Source: Asaia lannensis NBRC 102526 (GTDB lineage: Bacteria > Pseudomonadota > Alphaproteobacteria > Acetobacterales > Acetobacteraceae). From it: a stretch of DNA of 64,000 nt. The translations under genes and the position numbers were made by a program. Below are positions 14,857-23,929 of this stretch, piece after piece. Where the stretch lies: positions 1-64,000 of the forward strand of contig NZ_JAMXQU010000012.1 in NCBI RefSeq assembly GCF_024054035.1. Reading direction: 5' to 3'. The notes beneath the pieces were generated by a model. The model made no database searches, had not been told where the DNA came from, and saw only the letters and a list, made by a program, of their open reading frames with translations. The stretch's first letter is position 1. Each line of letters begins with the position of its first letter.

Positions 14857-15726
14857 ATGTCGAAACCAGTCATTCTGATTATGGGCGGGACCGGACAACA
14901 AGGTGGCGCCACGATCCGCGAGATGCAACGCCGAGGGCATTGGCGCATTCGCGCGCTCGTTCGTAATGTGCACGCACCGAAAGCAGTCGCTCTGGCGACA
15001 AGTGGGGTTGAGGTCATTCGTGGAAATCTGGATGACGAGCGCTCCTTGCGACTAGCGCTTGATGGTGCTGAAGGCGTTTTGTCCGTCCAGTCGCCCATGA
15101 AGATCGGCCCAACCGGTGAGGAGCAGCAGGGAAAGAGGCTTGCCAGCCTCGCAAAGAAGAATGGTGTGCGGCACTTCGTGCAATGCTCCGCAGGCGGGGT
15201 AGAGCGACGGAGCGGCGTGCCTCATTTCGAGAGCAAATGGGCGATAGAGCAGCACATTGCCTCATTGGGGTTGCCCGCCACGGTTTTGCGCCCTGCTGCC
15301 TTCATGGAAAACTTTTTGAGCCTGATCTTTCGGATCACCATGCTTTCCATGATGAAGACCTATCTTAGGCCCAATCAGACCATGCAGCTTGTCTCGGTGG
15401 AAGATGTTGCTTGGTTCGCCGCGGAGGCGTTCGAGAAACCGGACCTGTATCTCGGCCGTGCTGTGGAGCTTGCTGGCGACAGTATGACCGCCCGCTCCGC
15501 AGTATCGACTTTGAGACATGACGGAATACGGCCCACCCTCTCCTCCATGATCCCGCCCGTGATACGAGCGCGCCTTCCGGAGGACTTTCGTCTGATGTTC
15601 GAGTGGATCGCTCGGGACGGATTCAGGGCCGATATCCCAGCTCTGCGGCGTGAGCACCCTTCATTGCTGACACTCGCAAACTGGGCAGAATCTAAGACAA
15701 AACCGGGTCATAGGCTTCTACGGTGA
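14857..15726 (+). CDS. NmrA-like NAD(P)-binding protein
   Basis: The start is ATG 14857 after AAGGAG (14845-14850), giving 289 residues. The N-terminus carries the Rossmann motif MGGTGQQGG (9-17) of atypical SDRs of the NmrA/HSCARG type. Segments such as VRHFVQCSAGGVERR and LRPAAFMENF are typical of that group. Such proteins act as redox sensors or quinone reductases. The catalytic Tyr-Lys pair of classical SDRs is not evident. A large hairpin follows the stop codon. Confidence 0.88.
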   Translation: MSKPVILIMGGTGQQGGATIREMQRRGHWRIRALVRNVHAPKAVALATSGVEVIRGNLDDERSLRLALDGAEGVLSVQSPMKIGPTGEEQQGKRLASLAKKNGVRHFVQCSAGGVERRSGVPHFESKWAIEQHIASLGLPATVLRPAAFMENFLSLIFRITMLSMMKTYLRPNQTMQLVSVEDVAWFAAEAFEKPDLYLGRAVELAGDSMTARSAVSTLRHDGIRPTLSSMIPPVIRARLPEDFRLMFEWIARDGFRADIPALRREHPSLLTLANWAESKTKPGHRLLR

Positions 15727-15756
15727 TCCAAAGACCGGAGCCGTGACCGGAATATG

Positions 15757-15798
15757 CTGCCTGCGCAAGCTCCTGAGCTCAGGTTCTTGCGCAGGCAG
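15757..15798 (+). terminator. Long hairpin after the NmrA-like gene
   Basis: CTGCCTGCGCAAG (15757-15769) pairs perfectly with CTTGCGCAGGCAG (15786-15798). The loop itself contains the palindrome CCTGAGCTCAGG. There is no T run after it, but the 13-bp GC-rich stem makes transcription termination or mRNA 3'-end protection likely. Confidence 0.6.
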
Positions 15799-16326
15799 AG
15801 AGAAATCTCATTCAGACTTTTCGGAGGAGGGTGGAAATAGGTATCTGTATCGGCTCACGAAGGAGCAGATGGCCCCGACAAGATGTTCTCCAATCACTGG
15901 ACACGTCGCAAGTTTGCGAAAATTTCAGGTTGGACGAAGGACGATCTGACGATGATGATTGACGTGCCCTATCAGATAGGGCGTACCGCACAGCCTCTCG
16001 ACTGCGGGTAAATGGGAGCGGCCCGCCCATCAACCCTGCGACAATCGTCATGTCATGGTGATGGATCCTGAACCTGCGCTCCTGCGCCTTGTTCCATCAC
16101 CTCCTGATGAGGTCAGGTATCGCCTCTGCTCACTACGCAAAGCTATTATTGCGTGGCGCGTGACTGTGCAGAGGCGTCATTACGGATGATCATTTCCATA
16201 AACCGGAAGACAACTCAGCTTCACTAGTTTCCTATATCGTCCGACAGCGCTACACGCGGCCTGTCGAAGCGTGAGGACCGTCCGCAGCCGAACGATCCGT
16301 TGTCGCTCCATGGTACTGGAGACGGT
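15799..16326. other. Intergenic stretch without a recognisable gene
   Basis: About 530 bases hold only short frames. One plus-strand frame near 15840 reads YRLTKEQMA, which resembles the N-terminus of IS5-type transposases for nine residues only. Another frame (about 15840-16012) is open but unrecognised. It may be remains of decayed mobile DNA; nothing firmer can be said. Confidence 0.35.
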
Positions 16327-17556
16327 TCAGGCGGCTCGTCTCGCAGTTTCCGGGCTCCGCCGTGAACCGTCGAGTTCGCACCAGAGCATGTGTGCCGCAG
16401 CTACAATTGCCGGCCCGATAAACAGACCTACCAGGCCAAGCATATGCAGCCCGCCCATGATAGCGACGATGGTGTGCAGGAACGGCAGGCGGGTCTCGTC
16501 CGAGATGAATTTCGGACGGACGAAATGCTCCCCACAAAACAGAACGAAAAGCCCCCAGCCCGCTACGGCGATACCCATGTTCATGGACCCCGATGCAGCA
16601 ATGATGCCACCCACAAGAATTACTGCCGGATAACCGCAGAACGGGATCGATGCCGCAATCGCCAGAACAATCGTCAGAATGACGGCGTGCGCTGCGTCAG
16701 CAATGAAAATCAGCGGCGAGCAGACAAGCGCCTCACCAATACCAACAAGAACCAGCCCGTTGACGGCCCCGCGAACGCTTCGAACGATGTGCAGAAGAAT
16801 GTCATCGCGCTGCGTGAGCTGCATACTGACCGTACGAAGAGAGGATGTGATGCGCCCGTAGGATAGGAGACAACACGCAGCGGTAAGCATCGCAACGAAA
16901 AAGGCCTCGAGAAGATGTGGAATACTCTTGAGGATCTTGAAAGCCGCGAGCCCGGCAATTCTGGAAATCGACTTGGCCTGGGCCTTTGCCATCATCATGA
17001 TCTGTTGCGGATCGATCTTGTTTGCGAGACTGGCAGGAAGAACGCTTTTGACTTTGTCGATCCGCGTTGAGACGGCTGGCGGTAGGGTCGGTTTTTCCGC
17101 ATCGGCAGAACCTGAGCCACCCTCTTTATCATCATGATGAGCCGTGTCCGACCTCTCCGCATTCGTCACGGTCTGTGAGGACGCAATCTGGCCTGGCGTA
17201 GTACTTTCCTTGCCGTTGACCGGGGCTGATGCCTCATGAGGAGCAATAAGACGATGGGCTTTCTCAGAGAGCGAACCGATTTCGGTCACCGCGCCATAAC
17301 CCGCAATGCCAGCCATAATAGTGAAGATCACACATGTCAGCCCAATAAGGCTGATCGCAGCGAGTTTCGCACCGATGAATTGTCCGAGTTTGCGCTGTAT
17401 CGGTCGCACAGCGATAGCGATGACTGCGCCCCATGCCAAAGCGACGATAAGTGAGAACGAAATCCAGATTGCTCCGGCATATATCGCAACGCCCATGCTG
17501 ATGAGCGCGAGATATTTTACCCAGGGATGACGTTCGGAAATGAGAGGAGAAGCCAT
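16327..17556 (-). CDS. AI-2E family transporter-like membrane protein
   Basis: The 409-residue protein has the AI-2E (PF01594, TqsA/PerM-type) layout: two hydrophobic pairs at the N-terminus (about 14-50 and 63-90), a soluble middle, and a membrane-rich C-terminal half with the HFVRPKFISDETRLPFLHTIVAIMGG-type stretch (VRPK and GGLHMLGLVGLFIGP visible). Residues about 105-162 form an unusual hydrophilic, low-complexity insert. The chosen ATG at 17556 has a moderate ribosome binding site; ATG 17577 is an alternative. Substrate unknown: family members export signals, osmolytes or ions. Confidence 0.82.
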   Translation of the reverse strand: MASPLISERHPWVKYLALISMGVAIYAGAIWISFSLIVALAWGAVIAIAVRPIQRKLGQFIGAKLAAISLIGLTCVIFTIMAGIAGYGAVTEIGSLSEKAHRLIAPHEASAPVNGKESTTPGQIASSQTVTNAERSDTAHHDDKEGGSGSADAEKPTLPPAVSTRIDKVKSVLPASLANKIDPQQIMMMAKAQAKSISRIAGLAAFKILKSIPHLLEAFFVAMLTAACCLLSYGRITSSLRTVSMQLTQRDDILLHIVRSVRGAVNGLVLVGIGEALVCSPLIFIADAAHAVILTIVLAIAASIPFCGYPAVILVGGIIAASGSMNMGIAVAGWGLFVLFCGEHFVRPKFISDETRLPFLHTIVAIMGGLHMLGLVGLFIGPAIVAAAHMLWCELDGSRRSPETARRAA

Positions 17557-18492
17557 GTGCTCGTTCGTTCCGTTCATTGTTACATCGGTGAAAGGCGTAA
17601 AGGGGCAGTTACAGTGCGCGTTTGATTCTAACGGATACCAGAAGAGCAAAACAGAGCTGAGCTCGATTTCAGGCTATGAGGTAGGGCGTGTTAGGGCTCG
17701 AAGCACGAATGGCGCCGCATAGCTCTCTGCCACAAGCGTGATGCGCTTCGCGCGAAAGGCAAGACGCAAGCGCGATCTGCGGCGGACCGTGTCAGCAATT
17801 TTCCTGCGGCATCAGAGGGGCAGCACCTCAATGGGACGAAATGACGAGCCATCCAGCTTGAGTTTGGCTCATGATGGACCGTAACCCAAAACCTCATCCA
17901 CCAGGCGAAATACGGCGTCTGGCAAGCCCGCTTTGAACCGGTAAAGGGCCACCTTCCCCGTTGGGCATGCCCTTCCGCGACGGTACGAGAATTCGGGCCG
18001 ATAACAAGGCGGCGGGAGCAGCCCGAAAGGAGGATTCCGTGGACGCTGCGGCGATCGTGAAGCAGTTGGCCGTTTGTGTGAGGCCTTTGGCAACAAAGCG
18101 TGCGTTACCGCTGAAGAGCGAGGTAGAGCTGTGTCTTGCGTCCCGACTCCACGTCAGACTCATGAACGCTACCCAGCCATGGCTCCTCCTTGATGCACTG
18201 CCTCAAGCTCGGCATTATGTTGTCTGCGAACGGGGATACGCCTCGAACGCTTTTGCAAGGCTCCATGGAACGCATGCTCACGCCCCGTCATCCCCGTAAA
18301 TCGTGATGACGAGAACACCACTATGTCATGCATTGCAGATAGCCGCTTCGGCTCCGAAGTGGAGTTTGACCAATACCCAGCAAAATCCAGACTAAACTCG
18401 GTTTGATCAATCAAACTGCACCGGTCTTGTACGCACTCCGGGAACGATATTCATTATATTCGAGCCAACCAACGAAAGTAATGAAGTATCAT
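17557..18492. other. Gene-poor region with IS remnant
   Basis: Over 900 bases separate the AI-2E gene from the GH66 gene. The only recognisable content is the decayed IS5-type transposase fragment at about 17961-18299. The first 400 bases show no frame with coding character. Confidence 0.45.
17961..18299 (+). pseudogene. Decayed IS5-family transposase fragment
   Basis: The plus-strand frame contains RADNKAAGA, matching the 'AHxKAAGA' segment after the second catalytic Asp of IS5-family transposases. Further on, ALPQARHYVVCERGYASNAF matches the conserved 'PARHVVCDRGYxSNAFRE' block. The stretch between is too divergent and short, and the N-terminal and C-terminal parts are missing, so the gene is dead. 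It lies about 190 bases from the 3' end of the GH66 gene, and a similar fragment lies on the other side of that gene. Confidence 0.6.
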
Positions 18493-20451
18493 TCAGGGCG
18501 TTCGGTAATCACTGCTGGCAAGTCCGTTTTCGAGCCAAATCATGTCCCAGTAGGATAACGATGGGAGGGTGAATGTAATGTAGTCGCCTGCGCTATCCGA
18601 TCTGGTTATGTATTCAAGCTTATCCGGTGCACCGTGGTTTATGTCGGGACTGGCCATGTAAAGGTTTCCAAGCGTGCTGCCAGCGGTAACGTACATCTTG
18701 ACTCGCAAGGCACCCGTTGTCGTCGGTGCGGCGGCATTGGCTGCGTTGTCGTTCACGTCAGAGAAAGACGCGCTGCTCATCTGCTGGTAATTGAGCAGGT
18801 GCAGGATATCGAAGCCCGAACGATGGTTCTGGAACATCCAGACCGAGCCCGCGGCTGCTGTCGTGCTTCCTGTTGCGCCGGACGTGATCGAGGGCGCCGC
18901 AGCTGTCGAGGCGCTGATATTCAGGCGCAGGAGCTTTTCATACGCGACCCCGAAATTCTGATAATCGTATTCGCCCTGCACCATGTCCGCCTTGGGGCTG
19001 AGCATGTTGCCAACAGGGAAATCATCGTTGCTGATGAAACGTGCGCCGTCGCCCGGGTTCTGCTGACCGTCCACGATCCAGGCATGGTGTGCGCCGGTCG
19101 CGAGCATGGCCGCTTCCTGATAGAGCACACCTGGCGTTTTAAACGTACAGGCTGTAGAGCCGCCGTTGATCGTGCATGAACGAGATGCGCCAAGGGTCTT
19201 GTTCATGCCCATGTCCCAGTCCAGTCCCAGGGACTGTTTGCGGCCTGATGCAAGAGCCCAGTTCCAGACCTGCCGTGCCTTGGTCAGGAATGCGCCGAAA
19301 TTGCCGATATCGGTCGGGTTGTTCCAGCGCTCGACGAAATGGTAAGCCTCGCGGCGAGACTGCACAAGATCCTGCTCATTGTAGGATCCCGCAGGATTCA
19401 AGATGATCGGGCCGTTCATGTATCCGGCAACCGTGTTCAGAAACGACGAATAAGCCGTATCCATGATGATGCGATTACCTGAAGCGTCCCATAAAGCGCG
19501 ATAAATCGTGCCGTAGGTATCCGCAAACATCCCGTCAAAACCAAGACGCCGGCGCATCAGTTCTGCCTGCTGCCCCCAGTACGCCTGCCACGCGGCGTTA
19601 TTTGGGTTCATGTAGGCGATCTTGTCGTTATACGTCCAAAGATCGCCGATCTGACAGATGCCACCATTGGCGCCGCATGCGCTTGTGAACATCCCCCAGG
19701 AGAGCTGGGCACCCGAGCCGTCTTTCGTGAAATCCGGCGTGATGCCGTAATTCGCCCCGTAGACCGGCATATACATGAACGTGCCCATGCGCAGCGACTT
19801 TGCGGCGGCGACATGCTGTTTGATCAGGTCGGTGCTGATGTTCTGCCCGTCGCCATTGATCCACGACGCACCGCTGACCCACGGCTTATGCCAGCGATAG
19901 AGCATGTTGTAGAATTGCAGGTTATTGCACTTGTAGGCGTTCAGGCTCTGAAGATCGGCCTGCGCGCCGGAGAAGAACGGCGGCTTCCACCCGCCCCAAT
20001 CGGTATAGGCGCCCACAACCCAGCACTGACGCGGATAGGTCGACCAATCGGACGAGATATCGAATGCACCGCCTTCCTGGTCGAGTTGGTGCCCGTTCTG
20101 ATCGGCGGCGACCAGACTGACGAAATATCCCTGCCAGTTTGTCCGGCTGGACGGGAAACGCAACTCCGCCGTTGCTGTGCCGCCCGCTGGAAGGGACGTA
20201 ACCGTGGCTGCCACGGGACTGCCGACCTGTGCGCCTCGACCGGTGACGGTGCCGGTAATCGTGCCGGTGAATGGCGCCCCTGTCTTGTTCGACAGGGTAA
20301 CGATCATCCGCACCTGCTCCCCGCCCTTATAGCGGGAGAGATCGGTGTTCACAGACTGGATAAGAGGACCGGACAGAACGGGCTCAGCATAGGCCGTCCC
20401 TGAGGCGAACAACGCTGCGACACCTGCGAGCACGCCTTTGATCATCGACAT
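18493..20451 (-). CDS. Glycoside hydrolase family 66 protein (dextranase-like), secreted
   Basis: The 652-residue protein starts with a signal peptide (cleavage after TAYA, residue 22), then an Ig-like domain (about 25-130) and a (beta/alpha)8 catalytic domain resembling GH66 dextranases and cycloisomaltooligosaccharide glucanotransferases. Visible family blocks are NLQFYNMLYRWHKP (177-190), GFDGMFADTYG (304-314, with D311 the probable nucleophile), NPAGSYNEQD (352-361), and E374 in HFVERW as probable acid/base. It would hydrolyse or rearrange alpha-1,6-glucan outside the cell. It sits between two IS5-type remnants, which points to horizontal acquisition. Cyclising versus hydrolytic activity cannot be told from sequence. 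Confidence 0.85.
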   Translation of the reverse strand: MSMIKGVLAGVAALFASGTAYAEPVLSGPLIQSVNTDLSRYKGGEQVRMIVTLSNKTGAPFTGTITGTVTGRGAQVGSPVAATVTSLPAGGTATAELRFPSSRTNWQGYFVSLVAADQNGHQLDQEGGAFDISSDWSTYPRQCWVVGAYTDWGGWKPPFFSGAQADLQSLNAYKCNNLQFYNMLYRWHKPWVSGASWINGDGQNISTDLIKQHVAAAKSLRMGTFMYMPVYGANYGITPDFTKDGSGAQLSWGMFTSACGANGGICQIGDLWTYNDKIAYMNPNNAAWQAYWGQQAELMRRRLGFDGMFADTYGTIYRALWDASGNRIIMDTAYSSFLNTVAGYMNGPIILNPAGSYNEQDLVQSRREAYHFVERWNNPTDIGNFGAFLTKARQVWNWALASGRKQSLGLDWDMGMNKTLGASRSCTINGGSTACTFKTPGVLYQEAAMLATGAHHAWIVDGQQNPGDGARFISNDDFPVGNMLSPKADMVQGEYDYQNFGVAYEKLLRLNISASTAAAPSITSGATGSTTAAAGSVWMFQNHRSGFDILHLLNYQQMSSASFSDVNDNAANAAAPTTTGALRVKMYVTAGSTLGNLYMASPDINHGAPDKLEYITRSDSAGDYITFTLPSLSYWDMIWLENGLASSDYRTP

Positions 20452-21085
20452 GGAATATTGCTCCGGTAGAGGTCACCAACATCGTCAATGCGGGCGAATT
20501 ATGAATATCAGAGTACTATGTGTTATCAGGACTGGCAAAATCTAACTGACGTATTGCGTGCCAAGCTCAACTGAAGGGGTTTGGACGCTCGCGTGGAGGT
20601 TTTGAGTTGCAAGATCTGCGTAGCCGCCGCATATGGCCATTGAAAGACCCAGTCTTTCAGGCTGACGCCAGATCGAACCCGGGAGCTCGCCTCAGTCATG
20701 ACGCTCCGAGGCGCATTGACGCACGCTCCGCGCCACGTTGTCTGCGATCAGGGTTATGTCTCGAACCGGTTTCGGGAAGGCCAATGAGACAAGGGCTTAC
20801 GCCCGGTCACCCCGAAAGAAGGCGACGAGCTGAAATCAGCCTGCCCCAAATGGTCCTATCGGTACCGATATCAGGGCAAAAACCTGTGGGCACGTCTCAA
20901 GAGGGGCAGCGGTTACAGCGCGTTGAAAAGAAACTTCGACATCCTTCACGTCTGCCATCTGCATTGCCATGATCACAGATCATCTCAATACCCGGCGGGA
21001 GCTAGACCTTCATTGCCTCAAGCGGAATCTCACGAAACATATCGCTACTCTTGATAAAGACAAATAAGGAACGACATTTGTCTAT
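20452..21085. other. Intergenic region upstream of GH66 gene, with IS remnant
   Basis: The region holds the promoter area of the GH66 gene (AT-rich around 20490-20530) and then a second broken IS5-type transposase at about 20700-20990. No intact gene is present. Confidence 0.45.
20700..20990 (+). pseudogene. Decayed IS5-family transposase, C-terminal part
   Basis: Read in the right frame the plus strand gives APRHVVCDQGYVSNRFREGQ, then an in-frame TGA, then DKGLRPVTPK and ACPKWSYRYRYQGKNLWARL. These are the C-terminal catalytic blocks of IS5-type transposases ('CDRGYxSNAFRE', 'ENLWARLKEWR'). The stop codon in the middle and missing first half show that it is inactive. It is the same subtype as the fragment at 17961-18299. 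Confidence 0.7.
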
Positions 21086-21781
21086 TCAATATACATGGTC
21101 GTCGAAGTGGCATATATTTTTCAGTCTCCCCAAATCCAATATGTTAATATTTGATTTGCTTACATTTATAATTCCAGTATCGGATAATGACTGAAGGCTT
21201 TTATTTATGGTTTGGCGTGTCATTCCCATATTATCCGCAAGCTGCACTTGTGTGATTGGGATATTCATAATAGGCCGGCTTAATCCGCGATATCCGTCCG
21301 CGATGATGCTGAGTATCCATGCTACTTTTTGCACCTTATCATAGACTGACATGACAAAAGTGTATTCCTCAAGCATTTCATGGGATCTTATCATAAGTCC
21401 AGTGTATCTCGCTGCGAACGATTTACTATTATCCATCAGATATCTGATGATAGCTCCAGGTATCACGAACACCTCGGCATCTATGACAGCCTTAACGTCG
21501 TAGTTCGCCAGCGATTTGACCAAAGGCCATGCAAAATGACCGAAGAACCCCGGTCCCATCACCGCCTGCACGTGGTTTCGCCCTTCAGGAGACGTTCTCT
21601 CACACCATAAAATGCCGGATCGGATCATTGCAACGTTATCTACGAGCTCGCCTCTCCTGAAGAGGACATGACCCTTTTTTATTTTTATGAAGCTTACATT
21701 ATCGCATATTTTTGCGCGTTCGTCTTCATCGATCAAACTGAACCAAGGGTTTAGGCTAGACATTTCATGCATTATGTCCAA
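21086..21781 (-). CDS. Crp/Fnr family transcriptional regulator
   Basis: The 231-residue protein has an N-terminal cyclic-nucleotide-binding-like domain (about 15-140) and a C-terminal winged HTH (ITQVQLADNMGMTRQTINKSL). It lacks the N-terminal cysteine cluster of FNR, so an iron-sulfur oxygen sensor is unlikely; the true ligand is unknown. The gene is clearly more A/T-rich than the surrounding chromosome and stands between IS debris and a Hint-domain gene, so it is probably part of an acquired island. It could regulate the neighbouring GH66 or Hint gene. Confidence 0.88.
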   Translation of the reverse strand: MDIMHEMSSLNPWFSLIDEDERAKICDNVSFIKIKKGHVLFRRGELVDNVAMIRSGILWCERTSPEGRNHVQAVMGPGFFGHFAWPLVKSLANYDVKAVIDAEVFVIPGAIIRYLMDNSKSFAARYTGLMIRSHEMLEEYTFVMSVYDKVQKVAWILSIIADGYRGLSRPIMNIPITQVQLADNMGMTRQTINKSLQSLSDTGIINVSKSNINILDLGRLKNICHFDDHVY

Positions 21782-22093
21782 TTTTCATTACTCTCCCAAA
21801 ATAACAATACGACAATTTTGTCTGGCTGATGCACCGTACAAACATAGAAATGAAAAAAATGATCTTAATAATTTTTACCGAGATATACTCTTCAAATAGT
21901 TATAATAATTAAGACAACACAACACTTACTTCGTGATGATCTTCACCCCAAACAGCTACACTTGACAAACCCAGACTGTGCCATTTTCCAGAAGTCCAGG
22001 TCGTGGAGGCTGATTTTCCGGGTCGAAATCCCGCATCTCGATGGACAAACGGAGCAGGAATGCCAATCGCCTGCTGGCGGGACAACGTGCTCC
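21782..22093. other. AT-rich intergenic region
   Basis: About 310 bases between the crp-like gene start and the 3' end of the Hint gene. It contains a strongly AT-rich stretch at about 21840-21925 that likely holds the crp-like promoter. No coding frame is convincing. Confidence 0.4.
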
Positions 22094-23929
22094 CTAGGCA
22101 TGAAGTTCAAGCGAAAGAACCGTTGCGGCGAACTCACATTCGAGGCCTGGCAATTCCGCCTTTCCTCCGGTCCAACGGAACTCCGTACTCTCGAGATGAT
22201 GCCAACCCGTCATAGCCGGTCGTACAAGATGGGTTTCATAAGCCGTCATACCATCTGGCGTATATAGATACATCTTCCCCACGAGCGCGCCAAGCAAACG
22301 CCGGTCATCGACAAAAGGTCCAATCTTGGAGGAGGGCGAAGCCGCCGCGGTCATGATACTCAGTGACCGAATGGGTTCGTTGAAGGAAAATACCAAGGTA
22401 CGTCCCTTTCGACGTGTTGGACACACCCGCGTCTTCCCGTTCAGGAGCATCGCTATGCTGTCATCGGAATCGTGGGTGCAACAGTCTGAGTTGACGCTCA
22501 CTCCAGGAACACGATCCACAATCATGCGAAAAATAGGTTCGACAAACGCACGGTCGGTGCGAAGTGGCGCCGCGCTATGCGCGCCCCATTCAAGATCCCG
22601 GCTTTCGCGCCCTTCAAAGGCGACATGACCTGTATCGAGAAACGATTCAGTAAGAATGCCATTCGCCCTGATTATGGAATGCGTCTCAAGCTCCACGTGA
22701 TACACGTCGTAGTTGTCCGACTGAATATCGCAGGCAATAGAGTGCCCATTAACGAGCATACGTGCCGGCACAAAACAACCATCGAAAAAGAGACAATGCT
22801 CCTGGGTGATATGGAGATCACAAAACGGCAGATTTTCTCCCAGTGCGTTACGACGGACGATTATGGTCGGGTGCTCAGCCTTAACCCGACTTTTGCCCAC
22901 CCATATCACCCGTCGGGTGACGGTTCGACCATTCTCATAAGCGACCAGGAAATCCCCGGGAACGATTTCCTCAACAGCCACATGCCCACGAGCTGTCTCG
23001 ATCAATGTACCTGCAAGGTAACAAGGCGGAGCGCCCAGGTACTGAACGCCTGTATCCTTACCGAACCCTGCGATACCATTATATGTGGGCACCTGTTGGA
23101 AGCCTGCAGGATCGTAACCCAAACCAATGTCGATCTGCACAATGGCCTTAACGGGTGCACTGCTCCCCGAAACCCAGGTACTGACAGTGAGAATTCCCGT
23201 ACTAGGATCGTAACCAAACGTGTCGGCGCTACCCAGATATCCGAGGTCAATGATATCCCCATTGCCATATCCCCGAATTTTTAGCCCGGTGATGTTGTTG
23301 AAGATCCCTGCATTAATTGCAATGTAGTTCCCCCCACCCTGACAGTTTATGGTAACGTCTGTGATAGACCCTTTTCCATCCCTCGAACCGAACGAAATCT
23401 GCGAATTCTCCAGATTGATGGTTTGGCCCGATATATTGTAGAATGTCGTATTCCAGTAACAATATTTACTTCCCACCAGGTCAGTAGCAAGCGTCACATT
23501 TTTTAGATTGATGACGCCTTTTCCTGTTATCGTACTTGTCGCGCCATAATTATAAACAGTGCTCCATCCAATATTTATTGTTCCATTATTTACAGTATTC
23601 CCTGATATATTGAAATATCCATAGGGAATCCCGATGCCGGATGGATCGACAACACCGATCTTATTGCTGCCGTTTACCTGTATTACCCCACCCTCAGAAA
23701 TGGTCGCGCCGCTATTACTATTTGCACTCCAGCCGCCGAGGGATATACTCGATCCCTGATGCAAATTGAATACCAATGTCCCAGCGACAGTAAATGGCTG
23801 ATTATATACAATAAACCCGCCAGCCACCCAACATCCCGTGCAGTTCTGATTAACAGCTATTGTATTGGTTTCCCCCGTTTTAGTCTCTCCAGACGCACTT
23901 TGGGCGGATCCCCATAGGGTGGCGGACAT
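22094..23929 (-). CDS. Hint-domain protein with beta-helical N-terminal region
   Basis: The 611-residue protein has two parts. Residues 1-300 are rich in Gly, Asn, Thr and Ser with repeated short beta-strand phrases (NNGTINIGWST, GKGVINLKNV), as in secreted adhesin or passenger domains. From C303 (PCYLAGTLIETARGHVAVEE) a Hedgehog/intein-type Hint domain follows (PF13403 type), with ITQEHCLFFDG as a likely B-block, and about 200 more residues to the end. Hint domains cleave or splice proteins autocatalytically. No N-terminal signal peptide is obvious. Such proteins are common in Acetobacteraceae, with unknown function. Confidence 0.82.
   Translation of the reverse strand: MSATLWGSAQSASGETKTGETNTIAVNQNCTGCWVAGGFIVYNQPFTVAGTLVFNLHQGSSISLGGWSANSNSGATISEGGVIQVNGSNKIGVVDPSGIGIPYGYFNISGNTVNNGTINIGWSTVYNYGATSTITGKGVINLKNVTLATDLVGSKYCYWNTTFYNISGQTINLENSQISFGSRDGKGSITDVTINCQGGGNYIAINAGIFNNITGLKIRGYGNGDIIDLGYLGSADTFGYDPSTGILTVSTWVSGSSAPVKAIVQIDIGLGYDPAGFQQVPTYNGIAGFGKDTGVQYLGAPPCYLAGTLIETARGHVAVEEIVPGDFLVAYENGRTVTRRVIWVGKSRVKAEHPTIIVRRNALGENLPFCDLHITQEHCLFFDGCFVPARMLVNGHSIACDIQSDNYDVYHVELETHSIIRANGILTESFLDTGHVAFEGRESRDLEWGAHSAAPLRTDRAFVEPIFRMIVDRVPGVSVNSDCCTHDSDDSIAMLLNGKTRVCPTRRKGRTLVFSFNEPIRSLSIMTAAASPSSKIGPFVDDRRLLGALVGKMYLYTPDGMTAYETHLVRPAMTGWHHLESTEFRWTGGKAELPGLECEFAATVLSLELHA

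Noticed and set aside
15840-16012. Nine-residue YRLTKEQMA match to IS5-type transposase start, and a 57-codon open frame
   Set aside because: Too short to call; the next residues do not continue the transposase pattern, and the open frame has no ribosome binding site or homology that I can see.
18634-19179. 181-residue open frame antisense to the GH66 gene
   Set aside because: It mirrors the codon pattern of a high-GC gene on the other strand, with no recognisable domain.
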